Positions 51,091 to 61,184 of a stretch of 64,000 nucleotides of DNA are shown piece after piece. The DNA is taken from contig NZ_JBBOWV010000001.1 of NCBI RefSeq assembly GCF_038007305.1, positions 2,780,501 to 2,844,500 of the forward strand, written 5' to 3'. The stretch comes from Solibacillus sp. FSL W7-1436. GTDB lineage: Bacteria > Bacillota > Bacilli > Bacillales_A > Planococcaceae. The notes below the pieces were generated by a model, which had not been told where the DNA came from, ran no database searches, and saw nothing but the letters and a program-made list of their open reading frames with translations. Made by a program: the position numbers and the translations under genes. Every line of letters begins with the position of its first letter. Position 1 is the first letter of the stretch.

Positions 51091-51126
51091 AAAAAAAGAG
51101 ACATTGCACGCTCGATGCGATGTCCC
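51091..51126 (-). terminator. terminator of the first EamA gene
   Basis: On the minus strand GACATCGCA pairs with TGCAATGTC (one mismatch), followed by TC and seven T. Confidence 0.85.
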
Positions 51127-51132
51127 TTCCTA

Positions 51133-52044
51133 TTATAACGTAGTTTCAGAGCGAGTAGGTGATGGGATTTTTTTCATTGCTATAAATTGTTCAAGCTGAG
51201 CAACGGTATTCCCAATCAAAATAAATGCACCACCAACTACAAGCTGTGCAGTCAATCCCTGTCCCAGGAAAATCATGGCGAATATGGCTGCAAAAATAGG
51301 TTCAAGTGAAAAAATCAGACCTGTATGTGTAGGTGAAGTATATTGTTGTACAACAGCTTGGGCAATAAAGCAAAAAGCGGTACAAATTATGCCTAATCCA
51401 AGTACAGCAACCCAACTCGAAGAATTGGACGGGAACATTGGAGTTTCGAACATTACTGTAAATACTGCTCCGAACAAGCCGGCAATACCTAGTTGATAAA
51501 CACCATATGAAATGGATTCAACATTTTTGGTGAATCTGCTATTTAATATTAAATAGATCGAGTAGCAAACTGCTGCGATTGCAACTAATATATCCCCGGT
51601 CTGGAATGCCATTGATTCGTTCATTGTCAAAACGGTAATTCCAATCATTGTTGCAACAATGGCAAAGCTCACTGCCCGTGAAGGGAGCCGCTTATCAATG
51701 AAGCTCGTCATGATCGGTACTAATACTACTGTTAAACTTAGTATAAAGCCTGCATTGCCTGCAGAAGTCGTTTTTAGACCGAGCAGTGATAAGGCGAAAA
51801 TCGTGAACAATAAAAAGCCTTGTATTGATGCATATAAAATCGTTTTCATGTTCACACGCAACATCTTCGGTAAAAAGATCAGCCCTGCAATGATAAATGC
51901 GATTAAGCATCGAAGTGCTACAACATTAAAAGCTTCCAAACTATCCAGTCCCATAACCATAAACGTATAGGATAGCCCCCAAAACATTGTAACAATCACC
52001 ATTAAAATATTTGCTTTACCTTGTAAACTCAAAGATGTCACCAC
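51133..52044 (-). CDS. EamA/DMT-family transporter
   Basis: A 303-aa drug/metabolite exporter with ten predicted helices in two EamA repeats (residues 1-150 and 155-290). It is divergent from the LysR gene at 52259, with an inverted repeat GTACGA..TCGTAC across the shared 214 bases, so LysR control is plausible. Substrate unknown. Confidence 0.86.
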   Translation of the reverse strand: MVTSLSLQGKANILMVIVTMFWGLSYTFMVMGLDSLEAFNVVALRCLIAFIIAGLIFLPKMLRVNMKTILYASIQGFLLFTIFALSLLGLKTTSAGNAGFILSLTVVLVPIMTSFIDKRLPSRAVSFAIVATMIGITVLTMNESMAFQTGDILVAIAAVCYSIYLILNSRFTKNVESISYGVYQLGIAGLFGAVFTVMFETPMFPSNSSSWVAVLGLGIICTAFCFIAQAVVQQYTSPTHTGLIFSLEPIFAAIFAMIFLGQGLTAQLVVGGAFILIGNTVAQLEQFIAMKKIPSPTRSETTL

Positions 52045-52258
52045 ATTTCTAAAAAGTAAGTTTCAAATAATCAGTAAAAATATGTATTGTACGACAAATT
52101 TAACTATAAGATTAATAGATTTAATATATCGTACCATCTACAAATCCGATCTGTTATAAAACAGTATAAACAGGAAGTTGTGATTAGTAAAACGAATGTT
52201 TATAATGAATGATATGAAAAAAATTCATGTTTAAAATGGATTGGTGGAGTGAATTATC

Positions 52259-53131
52259 ATGAGTTTAGTCAAGTATGAAATTTTAAATAAAGTGGCGGAA
52301 GTACATAGCTTTACAAAAGCGGCCTCGGTTTTAGGTCTTACACAGTCAGCTGTAAGTCATGCGGTTTCAAGTTTGGAAAAGGAATTTGGGTTTAATTTAA
52401 TTCACCGGAACCGTACAGGGGTGACTTTGACTGAAGACGGTACGAAAATGCTTTATGAAATGCGCAAAGTATTATTGGCGGAGGAGCATCTCCAGCAGAC
52501 CGCATCGAATATTTTAGGGGTGAGCCAAGGGACGGTGAGAATTGGGCTAATATCGACGATCTCTACACATTGGATGCCGAATATCATTCATATTATGGAT
52601 TCAGAGTATCCGGGCATTCGTATTGAATTGCGTGAAGGGGATTACTATGAAATTGAACAGTGGCTATTACAAGGTGAAGTCGACTGCGGATTTTTAAACC
52701 GGACGAGCTCCAAACAGTTCGATTTTATGCCGCTGAAACGGGATCCGCTGTTATGTATTGTGTCGTCGCATAGTCCGCTATATGATAGAACAGAGATTGA
52801 TTTATTTGAAATTGAAGAAACGCCGATTATAATGCCTTCTTATAAAGGAACAAATGATGTGATGACAACATTTGAAAAATATGGTGTATTTCCGAATATA
52901 CGTTTTGAACTTTATGATGAAAAGGCCATCGTATCAATGGTGGAACATAATCTGGGCATTAGCATACTGCCTGAAATGGCGATTTCGATGCTGCCGGATA
53001 CTGTCAAAGCCCTGCCTCTAGTACAGGAAAGCTACCGAATTCTCGGACTGTCTACAAAGCAGAAGCTGTCACCGGCATCGCAAAAATTTGTGGAAATATT
53101 AAAGAAATGGCTGGAAAACGAAGAACAGTAA
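52259..53131 (+). CDS. LysR-family transcriptional regulator
   Basis: A 290-aa LysR-type regulator: HTH LVKYEILNKVAEVHSFTKAA and LTQSAVSHAVSSLEKEFG, then effector domain to residue 288. GGTGGAGTGA lies upstream of the ATG. Divergent from the EamA transporter and only 14 bases before the CoaB-like gene, with which it may be co-transcribed. Confidence 0.86.
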   Translation: MSLVKYEILNKVAEVHSFTKAASVLGLTQSAVSHAVSSLEKEFGFNLIHRNRTGVTLTEDGTKMLYEMRKVLLAEEHLQQTASNILGVSQGTVRIGLISTISTHWMPNIIHIMDSEYPGIRIELREGDYYEIEQWLLQGEVDCGFLNRTSSKQFDFMPLKRDPLLCIVSSHSPLYDRTEIDLFEIEETPIIMPSYKGTNDVMTTFEKYGVFPNIRFELYDEKAIVSMVEHNLGISILPEMAISMLPDTVKALPLVQESYRILGLSTKQKLSPASQKFVEILKKWLENEEQ

Positions 53132-53145
53132 AAGGGGAACCAATT

Positions 53146-53808
53146 ATGCTAACAGGAAAAAAAGTTTTAATAACGAGTGGCGGAACATTCGAAAAATGGG
53201 ATAATGTCCGCGGCCATACGAATTTATCTAAAGGAACAATGGGGTGCTATTTGGCAGAAGCAGCACTTGAAAAAGGTGCAGACGTCATTTATATGCACGG
53301 TGTATTTACACAGCTTCCTGAACATCAAGAAGAGATGCAGCTCATTAAATTTGAAGGAATCGAGGATTTAGGCGAAAGGCTAAAAACAATTCTTGAGTCC
53401 GAGCATATCGATTATGTCATTATGGCTGTGGCCGGCTCGGACTGGCTTATCGACAAAGTATTCGATCAGCAAGGTAATGAACTGACCGAAAAAGGGAAAA
53501 TGCCATCGGATGAACCTCCGATTATCCATTTTAAAAAAGCGCCGAAAATATTGGCACAAATTAAAAACTGGTCGCCTAAAACGACATTAATCGGCTTTAA
53601 ACTGGAAGCGACAGAAGATGAATCATTTTTATTGGAAAGAGCTGCTGCGAGAATGGAAACTGCGAAAGCGGATTATATGGTCGCAAACAGTTCCAAATCT
53701 CTGTACGGTGCAATGGAGCCCCATTATATTATCCGTAAATTCGGGGAGACAGTTAAAGTCGACGGAAAAATGGCAGCTGCAACTGCATTGATCAATGTCA
53801 TCTCTTAA
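53146..53808 (+). CDS. coaB: monofunctional phosphopantothenoylcysteine synthetase-like (CoaB)
   Basis: A 220-aa DFP/CoaB-domain protein without the CoaC decarboxylase half. Motifs: KVLITSGGTFEKWDNVRGHTN (CTP/phosphopantothenate loop), AVAGSDW (usually AVSDW), LIGFKLEA and MVANSS. CoaB ligates cysteine to 4'-phosphopantothenate. Stand-alone CoaB is known in Streptococcus and Enterococcus; Bacillus normally has the CoaBC fusion, so this may be an additional paralogue. ATG 53146 follows AAAGGGG. Confidence 0.8.
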   Translation: MLTGKKVLITSGGTFEKWDNVRGHTNLSKGTMGCYLAEAALEKGADVIYMHGVFTQLPEHQEEMQLIKFEGIEDLGERLKTILESEHIDYVIMAVAGSDWLIDKVFDQQGNELTEKGKMPSDEPPIIHFKKAPKILAQIKNWSPKTTLIGFKLEATEDESFLLERAAARMETAKADYMVANSSKSLYGAMEPHYIIRKFGETVKVDGKMAAATALINVIS

Positions 53809-53891
53809 GTAAAGTTTGCTCATTTTCAATCGTCTATATATGTTATAATTTAGAATATTTAATCTATTCAATATTGAAAAGAGGTTGTAGC

Positions 53892-54698
53892 ATGTACCAG
53901 TTCGATCATCTTGTCCATTTTGTCCCATTTCCGGAACAGACATTGTTAAAACTCCAAGAAGAGGGTCTCCATGTGGTCCCGGGAGGAAGTCATGAAGCAT
54001 GGGGTACATATAATACACTAAGCTATTTTGATTTGGCTTATATTGAATTGATCGGTATTGAAAATGAGGCAAAGTTTCAGGAAGCAGCAAAAAAGAAGTA
54101 TTCACTACATGCAAGCTATAAAGAAAATCGCCGACGTGACGGATTGACTCGTTTTGCTGTTCGTACAACGACAATCGAGGAAGATGCGAAGTTATTCGCT
54201 AAAGCCGGTTTGGAAGTAGTTGGACCGGAGCGATTTTCCAGAAAACGGGAAGATGGCTCTGAAGTAAGCTGGCAACTGCTTTATATCGGTCACCCGAAAT
54301 CGAAAATTGATTTCCCTTTTTTCATTCAGTGGGATGAAGCAGATACAATCCGGCGAAAGGAACTGAAGGACCGTGGTATTATAGCAAAACATCCGTTAGG
54401 AGACCTAACGCTTCAAGCTGTTCATTTTATTGTACCGAATTTCGATGCCGTGGAGCAAATTGCCCAAATAACTGGTGCGCCCGTTTTAAAAAAGGAATAT
54501 CAGGAAGAAAACGTGCAGCATTCGATTATTCTGCTCGGTGAAGTGAAGCTGATTTTTGCAAAGCCGGTCGGTGAAGGAACCGCTTGGAATTATATGCTCG
54601 AAAATGGCTACGGCATAAAAAAGGTCGTTCTTTCAGGAGTGACGGAGCCAAAGCAGTTTACAATTGATGGCGCACAATACGAAATAAATAAGAAATAA
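53892..54698 (+). CDS. VOC-superfamily protein (glyoxalase-like)
   Basis: A 268-aa protein of the glyoxalase_3-type VOC superfamily. It has two beta-alpha-beta-beta-beta modules, with the opening YQFDHLVHFVP and second module LQAVHFIVPNFD. GTYNTLSYFDLAYIELIGIE and IDFPFFIQWD are typical. Metal ligands His/Glu are partly visible. Reaction unknown. ATG 53892 has GAGGT upstream. Confidence 0.8.
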   Translation: MYQFDHLVHFVPFPEQTLLKLQEEGLHVVPGGSHEAWGTYNTLSYFDLAYIELIGIENEAKFQEAAKKKYSLHASYKENRRRDGLTRFAVRTTTIEEDAKLFAKAGLEVVGPERFSRKREDGSEVSWQLLYIGHPKSKIDFPFFIQWDEADTIRRKELKDRGIIAKHPLGDLTLQAVHFIVPNFDAVEQIAQITGAPVLKKEYQEENVQHSIILLGEVKLIFAKPVGEGTAWNYMLENGYGIKKVVLSGVTEPKQFTIDGAQYEINKK

Positions 54699-54699
54699 A

Positions 54700-54739
54700 A
54701 AAGGCTGTAAACGATTAAAACTTTTCGTTTACAGCTTTG
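54700..54739. terminator. bidirectional terminator VOC / csp
   Basis: GCTGTAAACGA (54704-54714) pairs with TCGTTTACAGC (54725-54735), with T runs on the minus strand and TTTGT on the plus. It overlaps the last codons of the csp gene. Confidence 0.78.
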
Positions 54740-54941
54740 TCTGTTTTTTTGTAACATTCGCTGCCTGCGGACCCCGGATGCCATCGACCAACTCGAATTC
54801 AACCACTTGTCCTTCATCCAGTGAACGAAATCCTTCCTCTTGTATGCCAGTAAAGTGTACAAAAACATCTTCACCATTCGTAGATTCTATAAATCCATAA
54901 CCTTTTTCATTATCAAACCATTTTACAGTGCCTTGGTGCAT
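54729..54941 (-). CDS. csp: cold-shock domain protein
   Basis: A 70-aa CspA-family protein with RNP1 (KGYGFI) and RNP2 (VFVHF), binding single-stranded RNA or DNA. It lacks the MxxGxVKWFNxEKGFGFI consensus in small ways ([10 protein letters not shown]), and the C-terminus is KKQTKL. GGAGGAG precedes the ATG. Full length. Confidence 0.92.
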   Translation of the reverse strand: MHQGTVKWFDNEKGYGFIESTNGEDVFVHFTGIQEEGFRSLDEGQVVEFELVDGIRGPQAANVTKKQTKL

Positions 54942-55131
54942 CCGCTTTCTCCTCCGATACTGTCAAAATCAATTGATGAAACATAAAGATTCCAGAATAT
55001 TACGAATAAACTATATACTATACATATGACAACTGTCAATAATTTGTCGATTTAACTCACTTTTTCTATTTATTAATTCAGATAAAACAGACTATAATAA
55101 AGTAATTACATATAAGAAAGCAGGGCGAAGC

Positions 55132-56811
55132 ATGACAACTATTACGAAAAAACCATTAACCGATATTGAAATAGCTAATCAGGCGACAATGAAGCCGATT
55201 TTGGAAATTGCCGAGAATGCAAGCATTCCTTTAGATGCTGTTGAACAATACGGTCGCTATAAAGCAAAAATCGATATAAGCAAAATTAGTGGTGAAGCAA
55301 CGGCAAATGTTGTGCTAGTAACAGCGATTAGCCCTACACCGGCTGGAGAAGGTAAGTCAACGGTAACAATCGGCTTGGCAGATGCACTGCACCAATTGGA
55401 TAAGCAGGTAATGGTTGCTTTACGGGAACCTTCATTAGGACCGGTAATGGGTGTGAAAGGCGGCGCTACTGGTGGCGGATATTCACAAGTATTGCCGATG
55501 GAGCAAATCAATTTGCATTTCAATGGTGATTTCCATGCGATCACGACTGCAAACAATGCATTATCTGCACTGATTGACAATCATATACACCAAGGAAACG
55601 CTTTGAATATTGATCCAAGACGTATTGTCTGGAAACGTGTGCTTGACCTAAATGACCGTGCACTGCGTCATGTAACAGTTGGTTTAGGCGGCCCGATGCA
55701 AGGTGTGCCTCGCGAAGACGGATTCGATATTACAGTAGCTTCAGAAATTATGGCCATTTTCTGTTTAGCAACAGGCATGAAAGATTTGAAACAGCGTTTG
55801 GCACGTATTGTAATTGGTTATACGTACGATCGGAATCCGGTAACAGTTGGTGAATTACAAGTAGAAGGAGCACTCGCTCTTATTTTAAAGGAAGCGATGA
55901 ATCCTAACCTGGTTCAAACAATTGAAGGTACACCCGCATTGATTCATGGTGGACCGTTTGCCAACATTGCCCATGGATGCAACTCGATTACTGCAACTCA
56001 AACAGCACGTAAACTTGCAGATATCGTTGTGACAGAAGCAGGATTCGGTTCAGATTTAGGTGCGGAGAAGTTTTTAAACATTAAAGCACGTGAAGCAGGA
56101 TTTAAACCGAGCGCTGTCGTTATTGTTGCGACAATTCGCGCATTGAAAATGCATGGCGGTGTAGCAAAAGCTAACTTGGTGGAAGAAAATGTTGAAGCCT
56201 TAAAACAAGGGATTTCCAATTTAGCACAGCATGTAGCGAATGTCCGCAACTTTGGACTGGAGCCGGTAATTGCTCTGAACCGATTTATTACGGATACGGA
56301 ACAGGAACTGAAAGCTGTTTTACAATGGGCGGAAGCGAATGAGGTTCGGATTGCCCGTACGAATGTATGGGAAGAGGGCGGCAAAGGCGGTATTGAGCTT
56401 GCCGAAAAAGTTCTCGAAGTAATTGAACAGCCAAATACTTTCCACCATTTATATGATCTGGAAGAAACAGTTGAACAAAAGTTAACGAAGATTGTACAGC
56501 AGGTTTATGGTGGTGCAGGTGTACAATTAACGGATGCTGCTAAAAAACAGCTGGCAGTGATCGAAAAAAATGGTTGGGACACTTTACCGATTTGTATGGC
56601 GAAGACACAATATTCATTGTCCGATCAACCAAACTTAGTAGGCAGACCAACGGATTTCGTTGTAACAATTCGTGAAATTCTTCCGAAGTTAGGTGCAGGA
56701 TTCCTCGTATGCTTAACAGGGGATATTATGACGATGCCAGGCTTGCCGAAACAGCCTGCAGCACTGAATATGGATGTGGCCGAAGATGGTAGTGCACTCG
56801 GATTATTTTAA
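55132..56811 (+). CDS. fhs: formate--tetrahydrofolate ligase
   Basis: A 559-aa Fhs enzyme, making 10-formyl-THF from formate, THF and ATP for one-carbon metabolism. The P-loop [18 protein letters not shown] is near residue 70; [24 protein letters not shown] and GLPKQPAA are diagnostic. Length matches the family. GGGCGA lies upstream of the ATG. Monocistronic, followed by a bidirectional terminator. Confidence 0.95.
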   Translation: MTTITKKPLTDIEIANQATMKPILEIAENASIPLDAVEQYGRYKAKIDISKISGEATANVVLVTAISPTPAGEGKSTVTIGLADALHQLDKQVMVALREPSLGPVMGVKGGATGGGYSQVLPMEQINLHFNGDFHAITTANNALSALIDNHIHQGNALNIDPRRIVWKRVLDLNDRALRHVTVGLGGPMQGVPREDGFDITVASEIMAIFCLATGMKDLKQRLARIVIGYTYDRNPVTVGELQVEGALALILKEAMNPNLVQTIEGTPALIHGGPFANIAHGCNSITATQTARKLADIVVTEAGFGSDLGAEKFLNIKAREAGFKPSAVVIVATIRALKMHGGVAKANLVEENVEALKQGISNLAQHVANVRNFGLEPVIALNRFITDTEQELKAVLQWAEANEVRIARTNVWEEGGKGGIELAEKVLEVIEQPNTFHHLYDLEETVEQKLTKIVQQVYGGAGVQLTDAAKKQLAVIEKNGWDTLPICMAKTQYSLSDQPNLVGRPTDFVVTIREILPKLGAGFLVCLTGDIMTMPGLPKQPAALNMDVAEDGSALGLF

Positions 56812-56883
56812 TAACACCAGTCTATAGCGACCGACAATAATTTTGTCTGAGGATAAAATAATGCCGGAGCGATGATAAAAAGT

Positions 56884-56929
56884 AAAAGAAACGTATTCGT
56901 TTGATAATTCATTCGAATACGTTTCTTTT
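56884..56929. terminator. bidirectional terminator fhs / small ORF
   Basis: A 16-bp perfect stem: AAAAGAAACGTATTCG with CGAATACGTTTCTTTT, loop of 14 bases. Confidence 0.9.
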
Positions 56930-56968
56930 ATTTGCAGTGGAAACTTTGTTGAAATTGTCGTTCGTTCG

Positions 56969-57121
56969 TTAAAACATGATTTGTAGAAGGTTAGTAGCAA
57001 TCATAAAAGTTGCACTTAGTCCGTATGCAACCGATCCAATTAAGATTGGTGAAATAACAATTAGACCTTTTCGTTGGCTATCGTTCATATTTGGTGCTAC
57101 AGCTTGCATCATTCTTTGCAT
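56969..57121 (-). CDS. 50-aa small membrane protein
   Basis: An ATG frame of 50 codons starting MQRMMQAVAPNMNDSQRKGL, then one hydrophobic helix (IVISPILIGSVAYGLSATFM) and IATNLLQIMF. AAAAGGAG lies 9 bases upstream, a good ribosome site. It has its own upstream region (277 bases shared with the divergent HD gene) and a terminator. No family recognised; topology suggests a small inner-membrane protein. Confidence 0.6.
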   Translation of the reverse strand: MQRMMQAVAPNMNDSQRKGLIVISPILIGSVAYGLSATFMIATNLLQIMF

Positions 57122-57398
57122 AAATAACACTCCTTTTTCTGTTTTATGTTTTCTTATTGCTATTATATGATGTGAATTTGTAAAATACAAGCATTTAGTT
57201 CACATTTTAGACAAAAATTATCTCTGAATAATTAATGATACTTGATTTTTTGAATGAAAGTTGCTATATGCAGGGGGTTGCCGTAAAGGTTTAAAGGACA
57301 GGATCTTTTAGCAATAATCATGTTAAATAACTGAAGTCTTCCGGGTTATCGTGGTAATATGATTATGTAAACTTTAAAAAGAAAATGGTGAATGAAGC

Positions 57399-58031
57399 AT
57401 GTCCGAAATAATCATAAGATGTGAACAATTAGTAAAAGAAATTTATGAAACGATGGATGCAAGCCATGATTTTCAACATATTGAACGTGTCTACCAAAAC
57501 GCAATGACAATACTTAAGTCCGAACCTTTAGCAAATGAAAAAATCGTAAGTTTAGCTGTGCTGCTGCATGATGTCAGTGACGAAAAATATGCTGCGGATA
57601 AAGAGCAGGAGCAACGGATTTTGGATGAACTTGATGTTACGGAAGAGGAAAAACAGCATATCCGAACAGTGATTGCAGAGGTATCATTTAATGGAGGCAA
57701 TGAACGGGACATTACAACAGTTGAATCGAAAATCGTGCGGGATGCAGACCGGCTGGATGCAATTGGTGCAGTGGGAATCGCGCGTACATTCGCTTACGGT
57801 GGTGCGAAAGGGCGCAAGTTGTATGATGATGCAGAAGAAGTGCGCGTAAATATGACAAAAGAACAATATCGCAGTCAATCCACAGCGTCTGTGACACACT
57901 TTTATGAGAAGCTTCTATTGCTGAAAGATTTAATGGTAACTGCAAAAGGGCGCGAAATGGCTGAAGAACGTCATGCCTTTATGGTACAATTTTTAGAGCA
58001 GTTAAAAAAAGAAAGAGACGGGATTTCATGA
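57399..58031 (+). CDS. HD-domain phosphohydrolase (YpgQ-like)
   Basis: A 210-aa HD-superfamily hydrolase: SHDFQHIERV, LAVLLHDVSDEKY (the HD pair) and IVRDADRLDAIGAVGIART are the metal-binding landmarks. Bacillus YpgQ is a pyrophosphohydrolase active on (deoxy)nucleoside triphosphates; the same role here is inferred. The stop overlaps the ABC-F ATG by four bases, so they form an operon with CvfC. Confidence 0.85.
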   Translation: MSEIIIRCEQLVKEIYETMDASHDFQHIERVYQNAMTILKSEPLANEKIVSLAVLLHDVSDEKYAADKEQEQRILDELDVTEEEKQHIRTVIAEVSFNGGNERDITTVESKIVRDADRLDAIGAVGIARTFAYGGAKGRKLYDDAEEVRVNMTKEQYRSQSTASVTHFYEKLLLLKDLMVTAKGREMAEERHAFMVQFLEQLKKERDGIS

Positions 58032-59914
58032 GTCATTTAATCGTATCAAATTTAACAAAAACAGTTGGCGATAAAACGCTATTTCAAAATATTGAATTTA
58101 CTATTTATGAAGGCGAACGTGCAGGCCTAATCGGGATAAACGGAACAGGAAAGTCAACTTTATTATCGATTATCGCAAAAAAACAGGATGCGGATACAGT
58201 GGAATTTGACCATCCGAACAAGTACCGTATCGCTTATCTGGAACAAGATCCGCAATTTCCGCAAGATTTAACGGTTTTACAAGCTGTATTTAGTGGAGAT
58301 TCACCGATATTGCAGTTAAACCGTGCCTATGAAGAGGCGGTAGCGGCATTGTCTTTAACTCCGCAATCTGAAAAGCTGCAAAATGAACTATTCCGCTTAC
58401 AACAGCAGATGGATGCTGAAAATGCATGGGATGTCAATGCATTGGCAAAACAAGCATTAACGAAGCTTGGGATTGATATGTTTGACCAGCAAGTAACAAG
58501 TCTTTCGGGTGGACAGCAAAAACGTGTTGCGTTGGCAAAAGTATTAATTGAACCGGCAGATTTATATTTACTGGACGAGCCAACGAACCATTTGGATGTC
58601 ACTTCGACAGAATGGCTGCAGGAAATGGTTTCACGCCTAAAAGGAGCGGTTATCTTTATTACCCATGACCGTTATTTCCTTGATGAAACAGCAACACATA
58701 TTTATGAATTGGCAGATAAAACGTTGTACCGCCATACAGGATCATATGGAGATTTTCTTGAAGCACGGGCAATTCGCGAAGAAATGAATGCAGCATCACA
58801 GGCAAAATTACGAAATCGCTATCGTTCAGAACTAAAATGGATTCGTCGCGGGGCAAAAGCGCGTACAACAAAACAAAAAGCACGTATTCAGCGTTTCGAT
58901 GCATTAGATGAATCAATCGACCGTTCGAATGACCAGTCGGATCTTGAATTGGGACTGGCAACAACACGTTTAGGAAAAAAAGTACTGGAATCAGATGGGA
59001 TTTCAAAAGCATACGGAGAACGTGTCATTATTAAGGATTTTGAATTTTTACTTCAGCACGGGGACCGCATTGGTATAATTGGCGCAAATGGTTACGGAAA
59101 GTCGACCCTCCTTAACATGCTCGCAGGTGAAATTGAACCGGATAAAGGCGAGGTTATTGTAGGTTCAACTGTAAAACGTCTTCATTTCAAGCAGGCACTG
59201 CCAGCAATGAATGAAAATGCACGAATGATCGATTATATTCGTGAGGCCTCAAATGATATTACCGATTCTGATGGTGTTCGTTACTCTGCGTCACAAATGC
59301 TTGAACGTTTTTTATTCCCGCTTAATACACACGGTACACCGATCAGCAAGTTATCGGGCGGGGAACGCAAAAGACTTCACTTGCTTCGTCTATTAATGGA
59401 ACAGCCAAACGTTTTGCTTTTGGATGAGCCGACGAATGATTTGGATATCGAAACATTGGGTGTTCTTGAAGATTTTATCGAAAACTTCCCAGGTGTTGTT
59501 ATTACAATCAGTCACGATCGTTTCTTCCTGGACCGTATTGCGAAAAAGCTGTGGATTTTGGATGGAAAAGGCGGCGTATCGGAAAGCTTGGATGTCTATA
59601 CCGATTATTTAGCAAAACGCGAGTCGGAACTGCAGCAGGAAGCAAAAGAATTGAAGCAGGAAAAGCCGAAAGTCGAAAAGCAGAAGTCAGAAAAGAAAAA
59701 GCTGTCATTTAAAGAGCAGAAAGAATGGGAAACTATTGCTGATACAATTGCTCAAGTTGAAGAAAAAATTATGACGACTGAGGACGAAATTTCAACCGCA
59801 GGGTCGGATTTTACAAAGCTTCAGCAATTGACGTCCGATTTAGAAAAGCTGAATCAGGAATACGAACAATTAATCGAGCGTTGGAGCTATTTAGACGAAA
59901 TTGCAAATGGATAG
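58028..59914 (+). CDS. yfmR: ABC-F ATPase, YfmR-like
   Basis: A 628-aa ABC-F protein: Walker A GINGTGKSTL and GANGYGKSTL; signatures LSGGQQKRV and LSGGERKRL; Walker B LLDEPTNHLD and LLDEPTNDLD. The linker RRGAKARTTKQKARIQRFDAL binds rRNA/tRNA. A C-terminal coiled coil (about 545-628, rich in Glu/Lys/Gln) is like that of Uup/YfmR. YfmR in Bacillus relieves ribosome stalling at polyproline, overlapping with EF-P. Translationally coupled to the HD gene upstream. Confidence 0.88.
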   Translation: MSHLIVSNLTKTVGDKTLFQNIEFTIYEGERAGLIGINGTGKSTLLSIIAKKQDADTVEFDHPNKYRIAYLEQDPQFPQDLTVLQAVFSGDSPILQLNRAYEEAVAALSLTPQSEKLQNELFRLQQQMDAENAWDVNALAKQALTKLGIDMFDQQVTSLSGGQQKRVALAKVLIEPADLYLLDEPTNHLDVTSTEWLQEMVSRLKGAVIFITHDRYFLDETATHIYELADKTLYRHTGSYGDFLEARAIREEMNAASQAKLRNRYRSELKWIRRGAKARTTKQKARIQRFDALDESIDRSNDQSDLELGLATTRLGKKVLESDGISKAYGERVIIKDFEFLLQHGDRIGIIGANGYGKSTLLNMLAGEIEPDKGEVIVGSTVKRLHFKQALPAMNENARMIDYIREASNDITDSDGVRYSASQMLERFLFPLNTHGTPISKLSGGERKRLHLLRLLMEQPNVLLLDEPTNDLDIETLGVLEDFIENFPGVVITISHDRFFLDRIAKKLWILDGKGGVSESLDVYTDYLAKRESELQQEAKELKQEKPKVEKQKSEKKKLSFKEQKEWETIADTIAQVEEKIMTTEDEISTAGSDFTKLQQLTSDLEKLNQEYEQLIERWSYLDEIANG

Positions 59915-59924
59915 GAGCATAACA

Positions 59925-61046
59925 ATGAAAATTTTATCAATTGAACCAACACCAAGTCCAAATTCAATGAAAGTAATTATCGATCAGGATTTACCATTTG
60001 GTAAAAGTTTTAATTATACGAAAGACAATATTGGTCAAGCATCACCTGAGCTGCAGGCTATCTTTGCAGTAGACGGTGTTAAAGGCATTTATCATGTATC
60101 GAATTTCCTGGCTATTGAACGCAATGCAAAATTTGCATGGGAAAATATTTTAGCGGATATTCGCCGCGCAATTGGCGGAGAGGCGACTGAAAGCACGGAA
60201 TATGAAATGAACGAGCATTATGGGGAAGTAAATGTGCATGTTCAAATGTACAAAGCAATTCCATTGCAGATTAAAGCATTCGATGGTGAAGGGGAAGTGC
60301 GAATAAGCGCGGGAGACCGTTTCACAACAGCTTTTAAACGTCTGCAATTCAGTGTAACAGACGAAAACTACATTTTCGAACGGAAATGGGTCGATTTCGG
60401 TGTCCGATATGGTGATAAAGAACAAGTTGTACAAGAAGTGCTGAAAGAGGTGGATGCATTATATCCGCAAGATCGTGTTGAAACAATTGTTCAGTCGGCA
60501 AACGAACAAGTAGTTACAGCAGCACAAGAGCGTAAAGAAGTGACGTTGGAACAATATGAGCAGGTTGAAGATTGGCAACAACGCTTTCAGTTGTTAGATC
60601 AATTACCGGATCCGGAAGTAAAGGATATTCCATTGTTCGAAAAAGCGCTGGAAGACGAGCAGATGTCTATACGACGCCTTGCAACGGTTTACTTAGGAAT
60701 GATTGAAGATGTCGCGGTTGTACCGGCTTTAACGAAAGCATTGAATGATAAAAGTGCAGCGGTTCGCCGTACAGCGGGCGACTGTATGAGTGATTTGGGG
60801 CTACCGGAATTTGAGCCTGCGATGATCGCTGCATTAGGTGACAAAAATAAACTTGTCCGCTGGCGTGCGGCAATGTACTTGTATGAAGCAGGTACAGAGC
60901 AGGCGATTGATGCATTAAAATCAGCAAGCGAAGATAAGGAATTTGAAGTAAAGCTGCAAGCAAAAATGGCACTTGCCCGTATTGAAGGCGGGGAAGAGGC
61001 AAAAGGTTCTGTGTGGAAACAAATGACAGAAAGCCGTAAAGCTTAA
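59925..61046 (+). CDS. cvfC: CvfC/YpgR: Nfu-N domain plus HEAT repeats
   Basis: A 373-aa cytoplasmic protein. An N-terminal Nfu/NifU_N-like domain (about 1-90: EPTPSPNSMKVIIDQDLPFGKS, GVKGIYHVSNFLAIER) is followed by a middle domain and C-terminal HEAT-like repeats (about 235-360: PLFEKALEDEQMSIRRLATV, ALTKALNDKSAAVRRTAGD, ALGDKNKLVRWRAAMYL). This is the conserved virulence factor C family (Bacillus YpgR, Staphylococcus CvfC). ATG 59925 has GGAG upstream. Third gene of the YpgQ-YfmR operon. Function unresolved. Confidence 0.87.
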   Translation: MKILSIEPTPSPNSMKVIIDQDLPFGKSFNYTKDNIGQASPELQAIFAVDGVKGIYHVSNFLAIERNAKFAWENILADIRRAIGGEATESTEYEMNEHYGEVNVHVQMYKAIPLQIKAFDGEGEVRISAGDRFTTAFKRLQFSVTDENYIFERKWVDFGVRYGDKEQVVQEVLKEVDALYPQDRVETIVQSANEQVVTAAQERKEVTLEQYEQVEDWQQRFQLLDQLPDPEVKDIPLFEKALEDEQMSIRRLATVYLGMIEDVAVVPALTKALNDKSAAVRRTAGDCMSDLGLPEFEPAMIAALGDKNKLVRWRAAMYLYEAGTEQAIDALKSASEDKEFEVKLQAKMALARIEGGEEAKGSVWKQMTESRKA

Positions 61047-61054
61047 ATTTTAAG

Positions 61055-61088
61055 CTGCTAACGAAAATAATCGTTAGCAGTTTTTTTA
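61055..61088 (+). terminator. terminator of the ypgQ-yfmR-cvfC operon
   Basis: CTGCTAACGA (61055-61064) pairs with TCGTTAGCAG (61071-61080), followed by seven T. Confidence 0.9.
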
Positions 61089-61184
61089 TTTTAGTAAACA
61101 TTATTACATTATTTTTTTAGCGAATGGTATAATTTGAGAAAATGGTATATATTTAAAAATATACTAAAGAAAGGTGGGTCCATA

